NCBI GenBank assembly: GCA_021797495.1
Contig: JAJZZO010000009.1
Coordinates: 52,556-116,555 of the forward strand
Reading direction: 5' to 3'
Origin: Microcaldota archaeon
Lineage (GTDB): Archaea > Micrarchaeota > Micrarchaeia > Micrarchaeales > Micrarchaeaceae
Length of the DNA stretch: 64,000 nucleotides
Made by a program: the position numbers and the translations under genes. Below the pieces are notes generated by a model. The model was given only the letters and a program-made list of their open reading frames with translations. It made no database searches and was not told the DNA's origin. Positions 22,766 through 32,130 of the stretch are shown in pieces. Positions within the stretch are counted from its first letter, which is position 1. The number at the start of each line of letters is the position of its first letter.

Positions 22766-24436
22766 ATGAAAAAATATATTTTAATTGCTGCAATGGGTTT
22801 TATGCTGCTGTTGTACATGTCCGGGATATCGGAGGCTGCATTTACTGATGTGTCGTGCACCCCGAACGCCGTAACAAACTTCAACATAATAGGGGTAAAA
22901 TGGGGCCTGCCAGCGCAGCAGAACCAGACATCGCAGATAAGCTCGGTGTCGGCAGGTCCTGGGCAGAAGAACGTACCGCTTACGATTACGGTAGACAACA
23001 ATAACAACTGCGAGCTTGTAAACGTGCAGGCGCAGATGCCTCTTGTAAATTACTTCACAGCGCAGAATGGTTCCACCACATATTCTGTCGACAACATAGA
23101 AAGCGTCCAACCCTATTCGTTCTTCAATGTGGTATACTATCTTAACATAGCAAACAATACTCCCGTGGGGCCAAACGGGGGAACCTACGAAAAACTGAAT
23201 CTGTACTGGAACTATACAAACAGCAACGAGGGCTACGAATCGAGCACGCAATTCTTCGTTCCGCTCAGGGGTTCCAATGAACTTTATTTCAATACCACGC
23301 AGCAACTGGTTGCAGGCAAGGTAAGCTACATAACATTGAACGTCAGTAATTTGGGCACAGGTTATGCGTATTCAATAAAACCTTCGATAGTTTCTACATC
23401 GGAAATAGACCAGGCAGGCCCAGCACAGGCAATAAGCGTGCTTTTGCCGAATTCCACCAAATCTACCAAAGTGCCGATATACGTTTCCCCTTCCGCTGCT
23501 TCGACTACCGTTCCGGTTTCGTTTGACATCTCTTACATAAACGCCTACGGTTACAATGAGACAATCCCGGTCACTTTCGACATGTACGCCGTGTCCCCTC
23601 CAAACAAGGTTTCGGTAGGGCTGTCTTCCAACGAGATAACCATAGGCAAGCTGCAGAACGATACCCTAGAAATAATAAACAACGGCACAGCCAATATATC
23701 GAACGTTTCGCTTTCGCTTACTGCGGCATCTCCGCTTACGATCATCGGCACAAACGGTTACTATTCCACAAATTCTATTGGGGCAGGCCGGAGCTACGGC
23801 ATCCCGGTAAGCTTGTATGTAACGTCATCCACCAGCGTGGCGACCCTGAACGCACAGCTAAGCTATGTGCTTGACGGGCAGGCTTATTCGGTAAGCAGGT
23901 CGCTGAGCCTTCTGGCTCCAGGGTATATTAACATAACAAATACCGGCACATCGCAGCTTCCTGCAGAGGCGTACCCAGGTTCTGTTGTATCTTTAACTGG
24001 CACACTGCTGAACACAGGCTCAATTCCGGCAAGCGCGGTCACCATTATAGCGCACGATATAAACGGCATAAACGTTCTCGGGCAAAATTCTACCTTCTTG
24101 GGGGACATTCCGGCATATTCTCCGACTGCATTTACTGTTAGTCTGGTATTAAACAAAAGCATAAAGCCAGGCACTTATGCTGTGCCGCTCTCGGTAGAAT
24201 ACATAAACAACCTCAACCAGAAAAAGAGCCAGGAGATAGCGATGCCTCTTGTAGTTTCCGCATCAAACTCAACAGGGGCCGCTCAAGGCGCATATGGATC
24301 AACTTCCGCCAAATACAAAAAAGGCTCGTCCGGTGCCATTATCCTTTCCGCGATACTGGTTATCGTAATAGTCGCGCTTGCAGGAATGTTTTATAACAAA
24401 AAAAGGCACGCGAAGCCCAAGCGCCAGTCCAAGTAA
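22766..24436 (+). CDS. Secreted S-layer-like accessory protein of the ABC exporter
   Basis: 556 residues with an N-terminal signal peptide, several CARDB/COG1361-like immunoglobulin-type domains with many NxS/T sites, and a single C-terminal transmembrane helix (about 520-540) with a basic tail. Proteins of this type often sit between MacB-like ATPase and permease genes in archaea and may act as the external part of the machine. The ATPase gene ends 58 bp upstream; the permease starts 11 bp downstream. Confidence 0.75.
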   Translation: MKKYILIAAMGFMLLLYMSGISEAAFTDVSCTPNAVTNFNIIGVKWGLPAQQNQTSQISSVSAGPGQKNVPLTITVDNNNNCELVNVQAQMPLVNYFTAQNGSTTYSVDNIESVQPYSFFNVVYYLNIANNTPVGPNGGTYEKLNLYWNYTNSNEGYESSTQFFVPLRGSNELYFNTTQQLVAGKVSYITLNVSNLGTGYAYSIKPSIVSTSEIDQAGPAQAISVLLPNSTKSTKVPIYVSPSAASTTVPVSFDISYINAYGYNETIPVTFDMYAVSPPNKVSVGLSSNEITIGKLQNDTLEIINNGTANISNVSLSLTAASPLTIIGTNGYYSTNSIGAGRSYGIPVSLYVTSSTSVATLNAQLSYVLDGQAYSVSRSLSLLAPGYINITNTGTSQLPAEAYPGSVVSLTGTLLNTGSIPASAVTIIAHDINGINVLGQNSTFLGDIPAYSPTAFTVSLVLNKSIKPGTYAVPLSVEYINNLNQKKSQEIAMPLVVSASNSTGAAQGAYGSTSAKYKKGSSGAIILSAILVIVIVALAGMFYNKKRHAKPKRQSK

Positions 24437-24447
24437 GCGGTGCGCAG

Positions 24448-25737
24448 ATGAATCCGAAGGATATATTAAAGCTCAGCATACAGGGGATGTCACAGCGAAA
24501 GCTTAGGACCGGGCTTACTGTGCTTACGGTCATGATAGGCGTAGCCACCATAATCTCGCTAATATCGCTCGTAACTGGCGTAACCGCGAGCATAACGCAA
24601 TCCCTTGACACCATAGGTCCTACTACAATATACATGTCTGCATTAGGCCCGGACGGCATGTTCACCAACGCGCAGATAAGCGAAATAGAATCGCTTCCGA
24701 ACGTAAGCTCGGTAATACCAGTGCTCAGATTCAGCGCCAACATAACAACGAGCTCGGGCTCAGAATCAGAGACTGTGCTCGGCATAGAGAATACGAGCCT
24801 GCTCCCTGTGCTCGGCAAGATAGACATGGCATCAGGTTCCGTTTATTCGGATTCAGGAGTAGATCAAGCGCTTATAGGCTACAGCGTGGCTTATCCCGGC
24901 ACCGGCGTTTCATCAGGCATAACGCTTGACCAGCCGCTTTACCTTTCAAATATAAGGACGGCTTCAGGCATAAAGACAACCCCGGTAATACCTACTGGTA
25001 TACTTGGGGTTTACGGCACCTCGTTCTTTGTAGATCCAGACACGACAATATTCATGCCGCTGACGCAAGCCGAAAGCATCATAGGCAAGTACTCATACAA
25101 CGTACTTGTAATAAAGGCATCAAGCCTCAACGCAACCTCGTCGCTGAGCACAATGCTGAGCAATATATTCGGCAGCGGCGCAACGGTTCTTTCGGTGCAG
25201 AGCCTGACGTCAGTAGTGTCATCGATAACCGGCACGCTCACCATACTTCTCGGGTCGATAGGTGGCATCTCCCTAATCGTGGCAGGTATAGGTATACTAA
25301 GCATAATGATGGTTTCCGTATCGGAAAGAACAAAGGAGATAGGCATACTGAAATCCATAGGCTTCAAGCAAAAGGACATAATGGTGCTGTTCCTTTCTGA
25401 GGCTGTCATGATAGGGGTGATAGGCGGCATGGTCGGCATGGTTGCCGGCGTGGGAGGTTCATACGTACTCCCTGCTGTGCTATCCCACGGCTCCAGCTTC
25501 TCAGGCAACGGCGCAACACCGCCGCATTCAGGCGTTGGAAGCAACACAGGATCCTCCTTTAAGAGAGTTTCAGTCGGCTTCAACCGTTCATCTTCTGCAA
25601 ACTTCCGCCCCGTAGTGACTCCGCAGACGCTTATCATAGCGTTCGCCATAGCCCTTATAATAAGCATAGCTGCTGGGCTGTACCCTGCATGGAAGGCTTC
25701 GAAGGTCGATCCGATAATTGCGTTAAGAAGCGAATAA
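24448..25737 (+). CDS. MacB/FtsX-type ABC transporter permease
   Basis: 429 residues. The N-terminal KLRTGLTVLTVMIGVATI helix is followed by an extracytoplasmic domain (about 45-260) and three C-terminal helices with the FtsX/MacB signature SERTKEIGILKSIGFKQKDI. A loop of about 50 Ser/Gly/Asn-rich residues (about 350-395) between the last two helices is longer than usual. It ends APA-WKASKVDPIIALRSE-like, typical for the family. Completes the three-gene export system. Confidence 0.9.
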   Translation: MNPKDILKLSIQGMSQRKLRTGLTVLTVMIGVATIISLISLVTGVTASITQSLDTIGPTTIYMSALGPDGMFTNAQISEIESLPNVSSVIPVLRFSANITTSSGSESETVLGIENTSLLPVLGKIDMASGSVYSDSGVDQALIGYSVAYPGTGVSSGITLDQPLYLSNIRTASGIKTTPVIPTGILGVYGTSFFVDPDTTIFMPLTQAESIIGKYSYNVLVIKASSLNATSSLSTMLSNIFGSGATVLSVQSLTSVVSSITGTLTILLGSIGGISLIVAGIGILSIMMVSVSERTKEIGILKSIGFKQKDIMVLFLSEAVMIGVIGGMVGMVAGVGGSYVLPAVLSHGSSFSGNGATPPHSGVGSNTGSSFKRVSVGFNRSSSANFRPVVTPQTLIIAFAIALIISIAAGLYPAWKASKVDPIIALRSE

Positions 25738-26098
25738 TGTCTTCAAAGCGAAGCCTGGATGCCTGATAGCAAAAATTCTCGTGAATACAAAAGTGAGGCG
25801 CATGGACATGGATGTGCAAGCATCAAGAAGCGGCGAAAAATTAAAAAGAATATTGCCAGATACCTTTTAAAAATCCATATAAATGTTCCCACACGGGCAA
25901 AGCCGCAGCGAACACGGCTTTCGCAATTTTCGCCTGTACAATATCTACTGCCGGCTTGCTTTCCGTGGTATCCGGCGTGACAAGTCCGGGACCAACAGTA
26001 TTAAGTGAATAGTTTTCTGCGGTGCAGCGATGTTCATCGGATTGGTCGCTGCCTCAATTCCCAAAGCGCATTAATAAACGCTTCAACGGCAGTTCCAG
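25738..26098. other. Gap with only a possible remnant of a membrane peptide
   Basis: No supported gene. In one plus frame (25845-26012) an open stretch encodes a hydrophobic, alanine-rich segment (KAAANTAFAIFACTISTAG and onward) ending in a stop, but it has no start codon. A TATA/ATG pair at 25878-25885 is in another frame. It may be the remains of a pilin-like or small membrane protein gene. A 73-codon frame at 25759-25980 has biased, unlikely composition and was not accepted. Confidence 0.3.
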
Positions 26099-26407
26099 TC
26101 ATGCATACTGCTGCACCAACAATCTTTTCGACTCGATACACATTCCCATCATGTATGCCTCTTCCTCCGTGCAGTTAAGCAGGCATTGCAGGTCTACGTA
26201 TAAACTATCGCCATTCCTCACTACGTAGCTGCTCATCCTTTCCTCTTCGCTGGCCGAGTCGTACATCTCTATGAATTTTTCGTGCCTCTCGTAATTCACA
26301 TATTTTATGTCCTCTGTCTTCCCATACACCTTCTCGAAACCCTTCCTGAATTTTTTTAAATTTTTTAATGCTTTTTTTCGATCAAATCCATCGTTGTTTT
26401 CCCTCAT
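26099..26407 (-). CDS. Hypothetical protein
   Basis: 102 residues from ATG 26407 (MRENNDG), with a TATA-like element about 30 bp upstream (26434-26443). Lys/Glu-rich N-terminal half; the C-terminal half has two cysteines. Soluble; no family recognised. Confidence 0.5.
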   Translation of the reverse strand: MRENNDGFDRKKALKNLKKFRKGFEKVYGKTEDIKYVNYERHEKFIEMYDSASEEERMSSYVVRNGDSLYVDLQCLLNCTEEEAYMMGMCIESKRLLVQQYA

Positions 26408-26501
26408 TTGAATCAATATAAAACGCGCCTTTTCTTATATTTACGCCTTATGCCCGTGTTGGAAAGTTGCAATACATAGCGCTCTCTAATAAAAATCCTA
26501 T

Positions 26502-27245
26502 TTATACGCCTTTCCAAAGCTTTTTACGGCCAACATACTTTTTCAATGGCTCAAGCGCTTTTTCAAGGCTCTTGTGGCTGAAAGAGTACACAAGCATTAC
26601 GAATACAGGCAGTGCCACAAAGCCTGCCAAGTGAACGAGGCTTACATTCAGGTACGAATACAGGAACATGATAAATATCGCTACGAACCCCGCCCTGACA
26701 ATCATATCCATTGGCATCAGCACAAGTTTTTTTCGCATGGGATATTTCGCCTTGCCACTCCCATTAAAATAGTAAAAAAGTTCGAGACCCATAAATACTG
26801 CCATGAAAAGGCACATGTCGAACCCTACTATTGAAGTTCCGGTCGCAACCTTGAGCCTTGTATTAGCGAATCTCGAAAAGTACAGGTATGACATGGCGGA
26901 AGCGAGGTAGGTCGAGATTAACGCCGAAGAGAATACATACGACATCCTTATGCTGTTTTTTGTCTTTTTGCTCATGTAAGAGAAATAGTATCCAGCTCCT
27001 GCGATGAGCAATGCGACGAAAAAGAAATTTGAGGCCAAACTCACGAAAGCTCCCTCTCCAGTCTGAACAAGCAGGCAATTCTCAAGGGGATTGAACGGAG
27101 CAGTAATAAACAGGAAAGCGCTGTTGAGCACAGGATGGGCGCATGTACCCTCTAATGCTGAGACCAAGCCGTAAAGCAGCACGAACAGCAGTACATATTC
27201 CAGGCTAAGCTGCAGGTTGCTATTTTCCCATCTGTTTTTTGACAT
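26502..27245 (-). CDS. Polytopic membrane protein, possibly rhomboid-like
   Basis: About 247 residues from ATG 27245 (MSKNRWEN) with six to seven transmembrane helices. The order of features recalls rhomboid proteases: a helix ending in GTSIVGFD (candidate serine) and, later, a helix starting HLAGFVALP (candidate histidine), two helices apart. The classical GxSG is not exact, so it may be an inactive or remote relative, or just a membrane protein. It is divergent from the frameshifted gene at 27328. Confidence 0.6.
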   Translation of the reverse strand: MSKNRWENSNLQLSLEYVLLFVLLYGLVSALEGTCAHPVLNSAFLFITAPFNPLENCLLVQTGEGAFVSLASNFFFVALLIAGAGYYFSYMSKKTKNSIRMSYVFSSALISTYLASAMSYLYFSRFANTRLKVATGTSIVGFDMCLFMAVFMGLELFYYFNGSGKAKYPMRKKLVLMPMDMIVRAGFVAIFIMFLYSYLNVSLVHLAGFVALPVFVMLVYSFSHKSLEKALEPLKKYVGRKKLWKGV

Positions 27246-27327
27246 TTTATGTCGTTTCTTCACGGAAATATTGAGAGGTAAAACTATAAATATATATAAA
27301 AACAAATAATTGCTGAAGTGAATAATT

Positions 27328-27760
27328 ATGAATTTCTCTTATACTTTTTTAGATCCGAGGTTCTTGGAAAACGGCTACGTTTCAAAAGAGTACGCCGCAA
27401 GCCTTAGCGTGGAGAAGGCAATATACGATGCGCTTGTTGACGATAAGGATTTTTACAGGGTAGCCGAGGAGATGTATTCAAAAGGCGATACCGCACGGCT
27501 TTCTTAAAAACGTCATAAGGTATGAGATAAACAGACAATTTTCAGACATGCTTATGGACAAATATCCCAGCATGAGAACAGACAACAGTGCCGCGTCAAA
27601 AAAGGTAGTTTCTCTTTCTGTGGCGTTAGACATGTGCGATTCTGGAGAGATAGACATTGTCAAGTCATATAAAAATGCAGCATCCACTCTTGAGCTCGTG
27701 ACGAACTTTTATACTGAGCTCATGCGCAAGAGCAATGCGCACGAAAAATCAAAGTGCTGA
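27328..27760 (+). pseudogene. Small gene split by a frameshift
   Basis: ATG 27328 opens 59 codons in frame 1, ending at TAA 27505-27507. Frame 2 is open from about 27464 to TGA 27760. It continues with matching helical, charged composition (AIPHGFLKNVIRYEINRQF...). Joining them at the TCAAAAGG around 27478-27485 by a +1 step would give one protein of about 144 residues. It could be a mutation, a sequencing error or a programmed shift. Family unknown. Confidence 0.55.
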
Positions 27761-27772
27761 CAAAACATGGAC

Positions 27773-28126
27773 TCAAACGCGCAATAGTTTCGAATCCCTA
27801 AGCAGCGCATAGGCGTACTCCGCGATTTCTTCGATTTCCCTGAGCGCTCTCTCCTTTGTTCTTTCCGTATAAGCCCTTGATGTTATAACGATGCTACTGT
27901 TGTTGTATATGTACACCTGTATCGATTCATCCGGCATCTCTTCCCTTTCTTCGTCAGTGTATACATAGCCGCTGTTGTTGGCATATTTCCTTATAGCAGC
28001 CACTGCGTCAGATGCTTTTCCAGTTTCTACAGGAAACTTATATTTCGTGCGCAATCCATTGCGTTTTTCCACGGTCTCGGAATACTTTTCCAAAGAAAAA
28101 GATTTTTCTGTTTGTTTTTGTGGCAT
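27773..28126 (-). CDS. Hypothetical protein
   Basis: 117 residues from ATG 28126 (MPQKQTEK). Basic N-terminus and a helical C-terminus (ERALREIEEIAEYAYALL). It starts downstream of an AT-rich promoter (TTTATATATC near 28160). No membrane segment, no known motif. Confidence 0.5.
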   Translation of the reverse strand: MPQKQTEKSFSLEKYSETVEKRNGLRTKYKFPVETGKASDAVAAIRKYANNSGYVYTDEEREEMPDESIQVYIYNNSSIVITSRAYTERTKERALREIEEIAEYAYALLRDSKLLRV

Positions 28127-28255
28127 TTTCACACCACAAGTAGTTATATGCCAGAAAGATATATAAACAGTACGTAAAGCGCGCCGCTTTTGTGCTTATA
28201 TGCATTTGCCAACACCTGAAAAGCCTTATATATATGGAAACCCCAAATAATTATT

Positions 28256-28885
28256 ATGTTGCGTTCAAAATCGGACAATCATTCAAATAAATACAGCGCA
28301 AGCTTCAACATAAAGCCTTATGAGATTGAAGACATATACATGAGGCTCCCAGCCTTTGTGGATAAGGCTGTAATTATAGGAGGTCGTGCGGTGAATATAT
28401 ACTGTTCTAAGGACAAGCGCCAAACCCATGATATAGATATGGTGGTAAAATTCAGAGACGGGTTGCAGAACGACGACATAAAAAACGAGATTATTAAAAA
28501 CGGGTTTATGTATGAAACCGGATCTAACGGCAAAATAAAAAAGTTAATAGACAACAAGACAGGGATATCTATAGATGTATACTATTCAAGGTCGATAAAC
28601 AACATAGAGCTGGAGGACATACTAAATACCGCAAAGACCAGGCATATAGGGTCTGATCTGCAGGTCAATGTTGTACATCCTGCACTGCTAATACTAATGA
28701 AGCTTGAGAGTAATAGGTCAAAAGACCAATTGGACGTGAAGAATATTGTTACGACCCTTTACGGTAACGGGGAAACCTTCATAAGGAAAGAGAAAGCCAC
28801 GCTTTCGCTGTATTTGGACGAGCAGGCAATGCAAAACCTGGAAATCATGCTAAACAAGCTAGCGCTCACCAAGCTATACAGGTAA
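28256..28885 (+). CDS. Nucleotidyltransferase-fold protein (MNT/AbiEii-like)
   Basis: 209 residues with the minimal nucleotidyltransferase motif IIGGRAVNIY followed by HDIDMVV (GG and D-x-D spacing) and a third acidic strand (GISIDVYY). It starts at ATG 28256, 22-31 bp after a TATATATA box, so it is likely leaderless. Relatives act as toxins or adenylyltransferases in toxin-antitoxin pairs. No antitoxin gene is adjacent, unlike the AbiE pairs at 41-47 kb. Confidence 0.7.
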   Translation: MLRSKSDNHSNKYSASFNIKPYEIEDIYMRLPAFVDKAVIIGGRAVNIYCSKDKRQTHDIDMVVKFRDGLQNDDIKNEIIKNGFMYETGSNGKIKKLIDNKTGISIDVYYSRSINNIELEDILNTAKTRHIGSDLQVNVVHPALLILMKLESNRSKDQLDVKNIVTTLYGNGETFIRKEKATLSLYLDEQAMQNLEIMLNKLALTKLYR

Positions 28886-29006
28886 TTTTTTCCTTTGCTC
28901 TAAATACCTCTAACTCCGGTTAAAAGTTCAAATAAAGGAATCTGGCATGCTTACGCATGCCGTAAAGCAAAATCAGACCTAATTTTCTAAGCGTGCCGTA
29001 TTTCTA

Positions 29007-29198
29007 TTATATCTTCTTTACGTTTTTTGCCGCAGGTCCCTTGTCTCCCTGTACAACTTCGTATTCTACACTGTCTCCTACTTCGAGCGCTTGTCCTCCT
29101 TCTATGGAAGATATGTTTACATATGCGTCTTTTCCGTCTTCGCCGGTTATGAATCCAAAGCCGCGTGCGGCGTTGAACATCTTCACTTTTCCTTTCAT
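29007..29198 (-). CDS. Cold-shock-domain protein (bacterial CspA type)
   Basis: 63 residues from ATG 29198 (MKGKVKMFNAARGFGFI). RNP1-like GFGFIT and RNP2-like DAYVNIS motifs give a complete cold-shock domain that binds single-stranded nucleic acid. Bacterial-type CSPs occur in only some archaeal groups. An upstream ATG at about 29219 would add seven residues not seen in the family. Confidence 0.9.
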   Translation of the reverse strand: MKGKVKMFNAARGFGFITGEDGKDAYVNISSIEGGQALEVGDSVEYEVVQGDKGPAAKNVKKI

Positions 29199-29320
29199 GT
29201 TATCACATTTTTTCCTCAATTACTTGGTATATACATTCTATATTTCTTTGCCTTTTCAGCCTGCCGGGCAAATACGGCCAAATACTGGCATAACATGGCA
29301 CATATCTTACGCGAAACGGT

Positions 29321-30475
29321 TCAAATTCCGGAGATTGTCCTCAGTATTTCGTCGCACGCGTAATACTGCGGTCTCTTAGAATCCAAAGTTTTGTGCAGGA
29401 TACCTGCATTCTCAAGCCTTTTTATTATATGAAGAGCCGTGACGTGGGATACATTTAGCCTATTCCTTATGGTCGATGCCTCTATTATCGGCTGTTCAAA
29501 AAGTATCTCGAATGCTGCTATTGTCTTTGCAGACCTCCCTTTCTCCAATTTCGCCAACGTCTCTTCGCGAAATTCGAATAGGCGTTCCGCTCGCTTCCTG
29601 AAAGCCATCGCCTCCATCTTAATGCCATTCAGGAAGAATTTTATCCAGGATAAATAATCATTTTCCTGGCTTGTTTTCAAAAGTAGGTTGTAATACTCGG
29701 ACTTGTTTTTTTCAATGTAAGTGCTTATTCCTATAAGCGGGTTTTCCATGAGGTGGTACCTTATCATATAAAGCAGTATCAAAGCCCTGCCTATCCTTCC
29801 ATTTCCGTCGGAAAAAGGATGTATGGCTTCGAATTTGTAGTGCATTATGGCTATTTTTGTAAGTGCGTTCTCGTTGCTTGTACGCATGTATTCGAAAAGG
29901 TTTTCTAAATGCTCTTTTATCAAAGACGGTTCGGGTGGCACATAGGTCGCATCTCTTATGTCGTGCAATGGGGCTGATACTATCCAGTTCTGCTGGCTCC
30001 TAAGCTTTCCTGCCTCAAGCTTCCTGTTGCCGTCTACGCCGTCCATTAATATCGAATGCAGCTTAAGGGCCATTTCTATGTCTATCTCACGGCCATTCTT
30101 CAACATTTCTATGCCTGAGCTTATTGCCGAATAGTTATTCAGCACTTCCAAGGCATCCCTGTTCCGTGGCCTGCCTGCATTTAACTCAGCAACAAGCACC
30201 TCAGACAGTGTGCTCGTGGTGCCCTCTATCCTGGAGCTGTACACTGCTTCGTTCTTCTGCGCTAGCCATACTGTCCCGATTATCTCCCTCTGTTGTTTTG
30301 AAGCTGCACTGCTAAGCTTTCCTACTTCTAAGCTGGCTTCAGCCAACAAGTTTATCGCCTCTTTATCCAGTAAAATTTCGACAGGCAACATGGAAGGTAC
30401 AAAACAGTTTACATCTCCATACGATTCCAATCGCATGAACGAGCCCGCAGGCTTTGTAAAAGCGTTAACATCCAT
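29321..30475 (-). CDS. Fic-domain protein with N-terminal inhibitory motif and C-terminal winged helix
   Basis: 384 residues. The Fic active-site motif HPFSDGNGRIGR is complete (219-230), so AMP transfer from ATP to a protein target is expected. Ser80xxxGlu84-Gly85 (SSRIEG) is the inhibitory helix motif, upstream of the Fic core as in class II Fic proteins that restrain themselves. The last 60 residues form a winged helix (ASTIRNRLNVSHVTALHIIKRL), probably for DNA binding. The promoter (TATA near 30495-30505) abuts a five-part operator-like array, which suggests autoregulation. Confidence 0.9.
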   Translation of the reverse strand: MDVNAFTKPAGSFMRLESYGDVNCFVPSMLPVEILLDKEAINLLAEASLEVGKLSSAASKQQREIIGTVWLAQKNEAVYSSRIEGTTSTLSEVLVAELNAGRPRNRDALEVLNNYSAISSGIEMLKNGREIDIEMALKLHSILMDGVDGNRKLEAGKLRSQQNWIVSAPLHDIRDATYVPPEPSLIKEHLENLFEYMRTSNENALTKIAIMHYKFEAIHPFSDGNGRIGRALILLYMIRYHLMENPLIGISTYIEKNKSEYYNLLLKTSQENDYLSWIKFFLNGIKMEAMAFRKRAERLFEFREETLAKLEKGRSAKTIAAFEILFEQPIIEASTIRNRLNVSHVTALHIIKRLENAGILHKTLDSKRPQYYACDEILRTISGI

Positions 30476-30507
30476 AAAAACACCGTCTTTAGTATAATTT
30501 AAAACGT

Positions 30508-30604
30508 AAAACTTTAAATTAACATACTATAATTAAAGAAAACATACCTAAAGTTAAATTACACAGCTTATAATTAAACTTTCAGAACCTAAACTTTAAT
30601 TATT
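30508..30604. promoter_or_regulatory. Five-part operator-like array upstream of the fic gene
   Basis: Five AT-rich 11-15 bp elements in alternating orientation: AACTTTAAATTA (30510-30521), ATAATTAAAG (about 30529-30538), TAAAGTTAAATTA (30549-30561), ATAATTAAACTTT (30570-30582) and AAACTTTAATTA (30591-30602). Centres are about 18-22 bp apart, two helical turns. The first abuts the fic TATA box, as expected for a cooperatively bound repressor. Confidence 0.55.
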
Positions 30605-30659
30605 ATATATAAGCGTAAGATCCCAAATACTTGTATAAACTGCATTATACAAAGCCAGC

Positions 30660-31109
30660 CTATGTGGTTGTGTATCCAGCAGTCCCGTGTTTCAGCGAAT
30701 CGACAATCTGGGATATAAACTTCTCCGCAGCGCTTTTTATCATGCTGCCGCCCATCGTGGCCGCTATGCCTCCAACGTTGACATCGGCATCCCACGACAG
30801 GATCGAAGAATCCTCGCCCTTGGCCTCTATGTCGAACTTCGAAAGGAAGTCTATCGAAGTTCCCGCGCCGCTGCCGCTTCCCTTAAGCTCGACATGGCTG
30901 CCGTTTTCCTCGCGCGTCTTGGCGAGCTTTACGTTGAATCTGCCCTTTATGAAGGAATAGCCTACCATCACGCTCATCTTTACCCCATCGCCCTCTTTCT
31001 CGAAGCTTTGGATCCCAGGGATGAGCTTCGCAATCTTTTCCGGGTCCTTAAGTATCTCGAACGCCTTTGCCTTTGGCATGCCTATCTCGGCGCTTCCCTG
31101 CAATTTCAT
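30660..31109 (-). CDS. coxG: CoxG-like protein (SRPBCC fold)
   Basis: 149 residues from ATG 31109 (MKLQGSAEIGMPKAKAFEIL); an in-frame upstream start would add an unlikely 21 residues. The pattern PEKIAKLIPGIQ ... VKMSVMVG ... GSGSGAGTS matches the CoxG (carbon monoxide dehydrogenase subunit G) family. These bind lipids/aromatics and help membrane attachment or maturation of molybdenum hydroxylases. It is divergent from the molybdenum hydroxylase operon at 31249, which supports the assignment. Confidence 0.85.
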   Translation of the reverse strand: MKLQGSAEIGMPKAKAFEILKDPEKIAKLIPGIQSFEKEGDGVKMSVMVGYSFIKGRFNVKLAKTREENGSHVELKGSGSGAGTSIDFLSKFDIEAKGEDSSILSWDADVNVGGIAATMGGSMIKSAAEKFISQIVDSLKHGTAGYTTT

Positions 31110-31248
31110 AAAACCACCAGAAAGATTCTGATATCCTAAGAATAAATACAACTCAAGAAACTTCATATACAAAAATAAAGGGCGGTTTTTGCTTTGCTTA
31201 AATAAATTTATGCCTAAATAACCAATGGGTTAGTTTGGGTGTGTTTTC

Positions 31249-32115
31249 ATGCTTCCGAAAAATTTTGATTACTATTCTCCCAAGGACGTCGAAGAGGCAT
31301 TGGAGCTTCTCTCGAAAAGCGGGGATTCCAAGCTCCTTGCCGGAGGCCAGTCTCTGATACCCATGATGAAGCTCAGGCTCGCATCCCCTGGCACTATAAT
31401 AGATTTGTCAAGGGTAAAGGGGCTTTCAGGTATATCACATTCAAGGGCTTCTGTAAAAATCGGCTCCATGGAACGGATTGCAGAATTGGCTGCAAGCAAG
31501 GAGATAGCCTCAAGCCTTCCGGCACTTCACGATGCCTCTTTGTCTATTGCTGATGTGCAGGTTAGGGACATGGGTACCATAGGCGGCAACGTCGCCAATG
31601 CAGACCCAAGCAACGACATGCCCGTGGTTGTGCTCGCTTATAATGCAAAGATGCACGTGCTTTCCAAAAAAGGCCCCAGAATTGAGGATGCGGATTCCTT
31701 CTTTACTGGTCCATACTCTACAAAGGTAAATGCCGATGAGATACTCACTGCGATAGAGTTTCCCATAAGCGCAGCAAGGCACGGGAGTGCATACTCCCGC
31801 CTGGAAAGGAGGGTGGGGGACTATGCGCTTGCCGCATGCGCGGCATACGTGGAACTGGACAGCAGCGGCAAATGCTCCAATGCGCGCATATCCGTATCTG
31901 GCATAAGTGGAAGCGCGTTAAGGCTCCCTGAAGCTGAAGCGGAGCTTGTCGGGAAGCTCCCCTCGAAAGCTGCGATAAGTGCGGCATCCGATAAGGCTCG
32001 CCAGTTTGCAAATATCGAGGACAGCTATTACGCTTCTGCAGAGATAAAGCGCCTCGCGACCATGCACGTGGTCGGCGAATCCCTGGAAGCCGCGTTCAAA
32101 CGCGCCAAAAAATAA
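31249..32115 (+). CDS. Molybdenum hydroxylase FAD-binding (medium) subunit
   Basis: 288 residues with the two FAD motifs of CoxM-type subunits: AGGQSLIPMMKLR (about 32-44) and GTIGGNVANADPSNDMP (about 109-125). It is the first gene of a three-gene operon; a TATA (CTTAAATAA, 31197-31205) lies about 45 bp upstream, so a short leader with GGTG is likely. It passes electrons from the iron-sulfur subunit to an acceptor. Confidence 0.92.
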   Translation: MLPKNFDYYSPKDVEEALELLSKSGDSKLLAGGQSLIPMMKLRLASPGTIIDLSRVKGLSGISHSRASVKIGSMERIAELAASKEIASSLPALHDASLSIADVQVRDMGTIGGNVANADPSNDMPVVVLAYNAKMHVLSKKGPRIEDADSFFTGPYSTKVNADEILTAIEFPISAARHGSAYSRLERRVGDYALAACAAYVELDSSGKCSNARISVSGISGSALRLPEAEAELVGKLPSKAAISAASDKARQFANIEDSYYASAEIKRLATMHVVGESLEAAFKRAKK

Positions 32116-32130
32116 CATTGCGGTGTTTAG

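Noticed and set aside
25759..25980. 73-codon plus-strand frame
   Set aside because: Composition is unlike real proteins here and no ribosome site or promoter fits.
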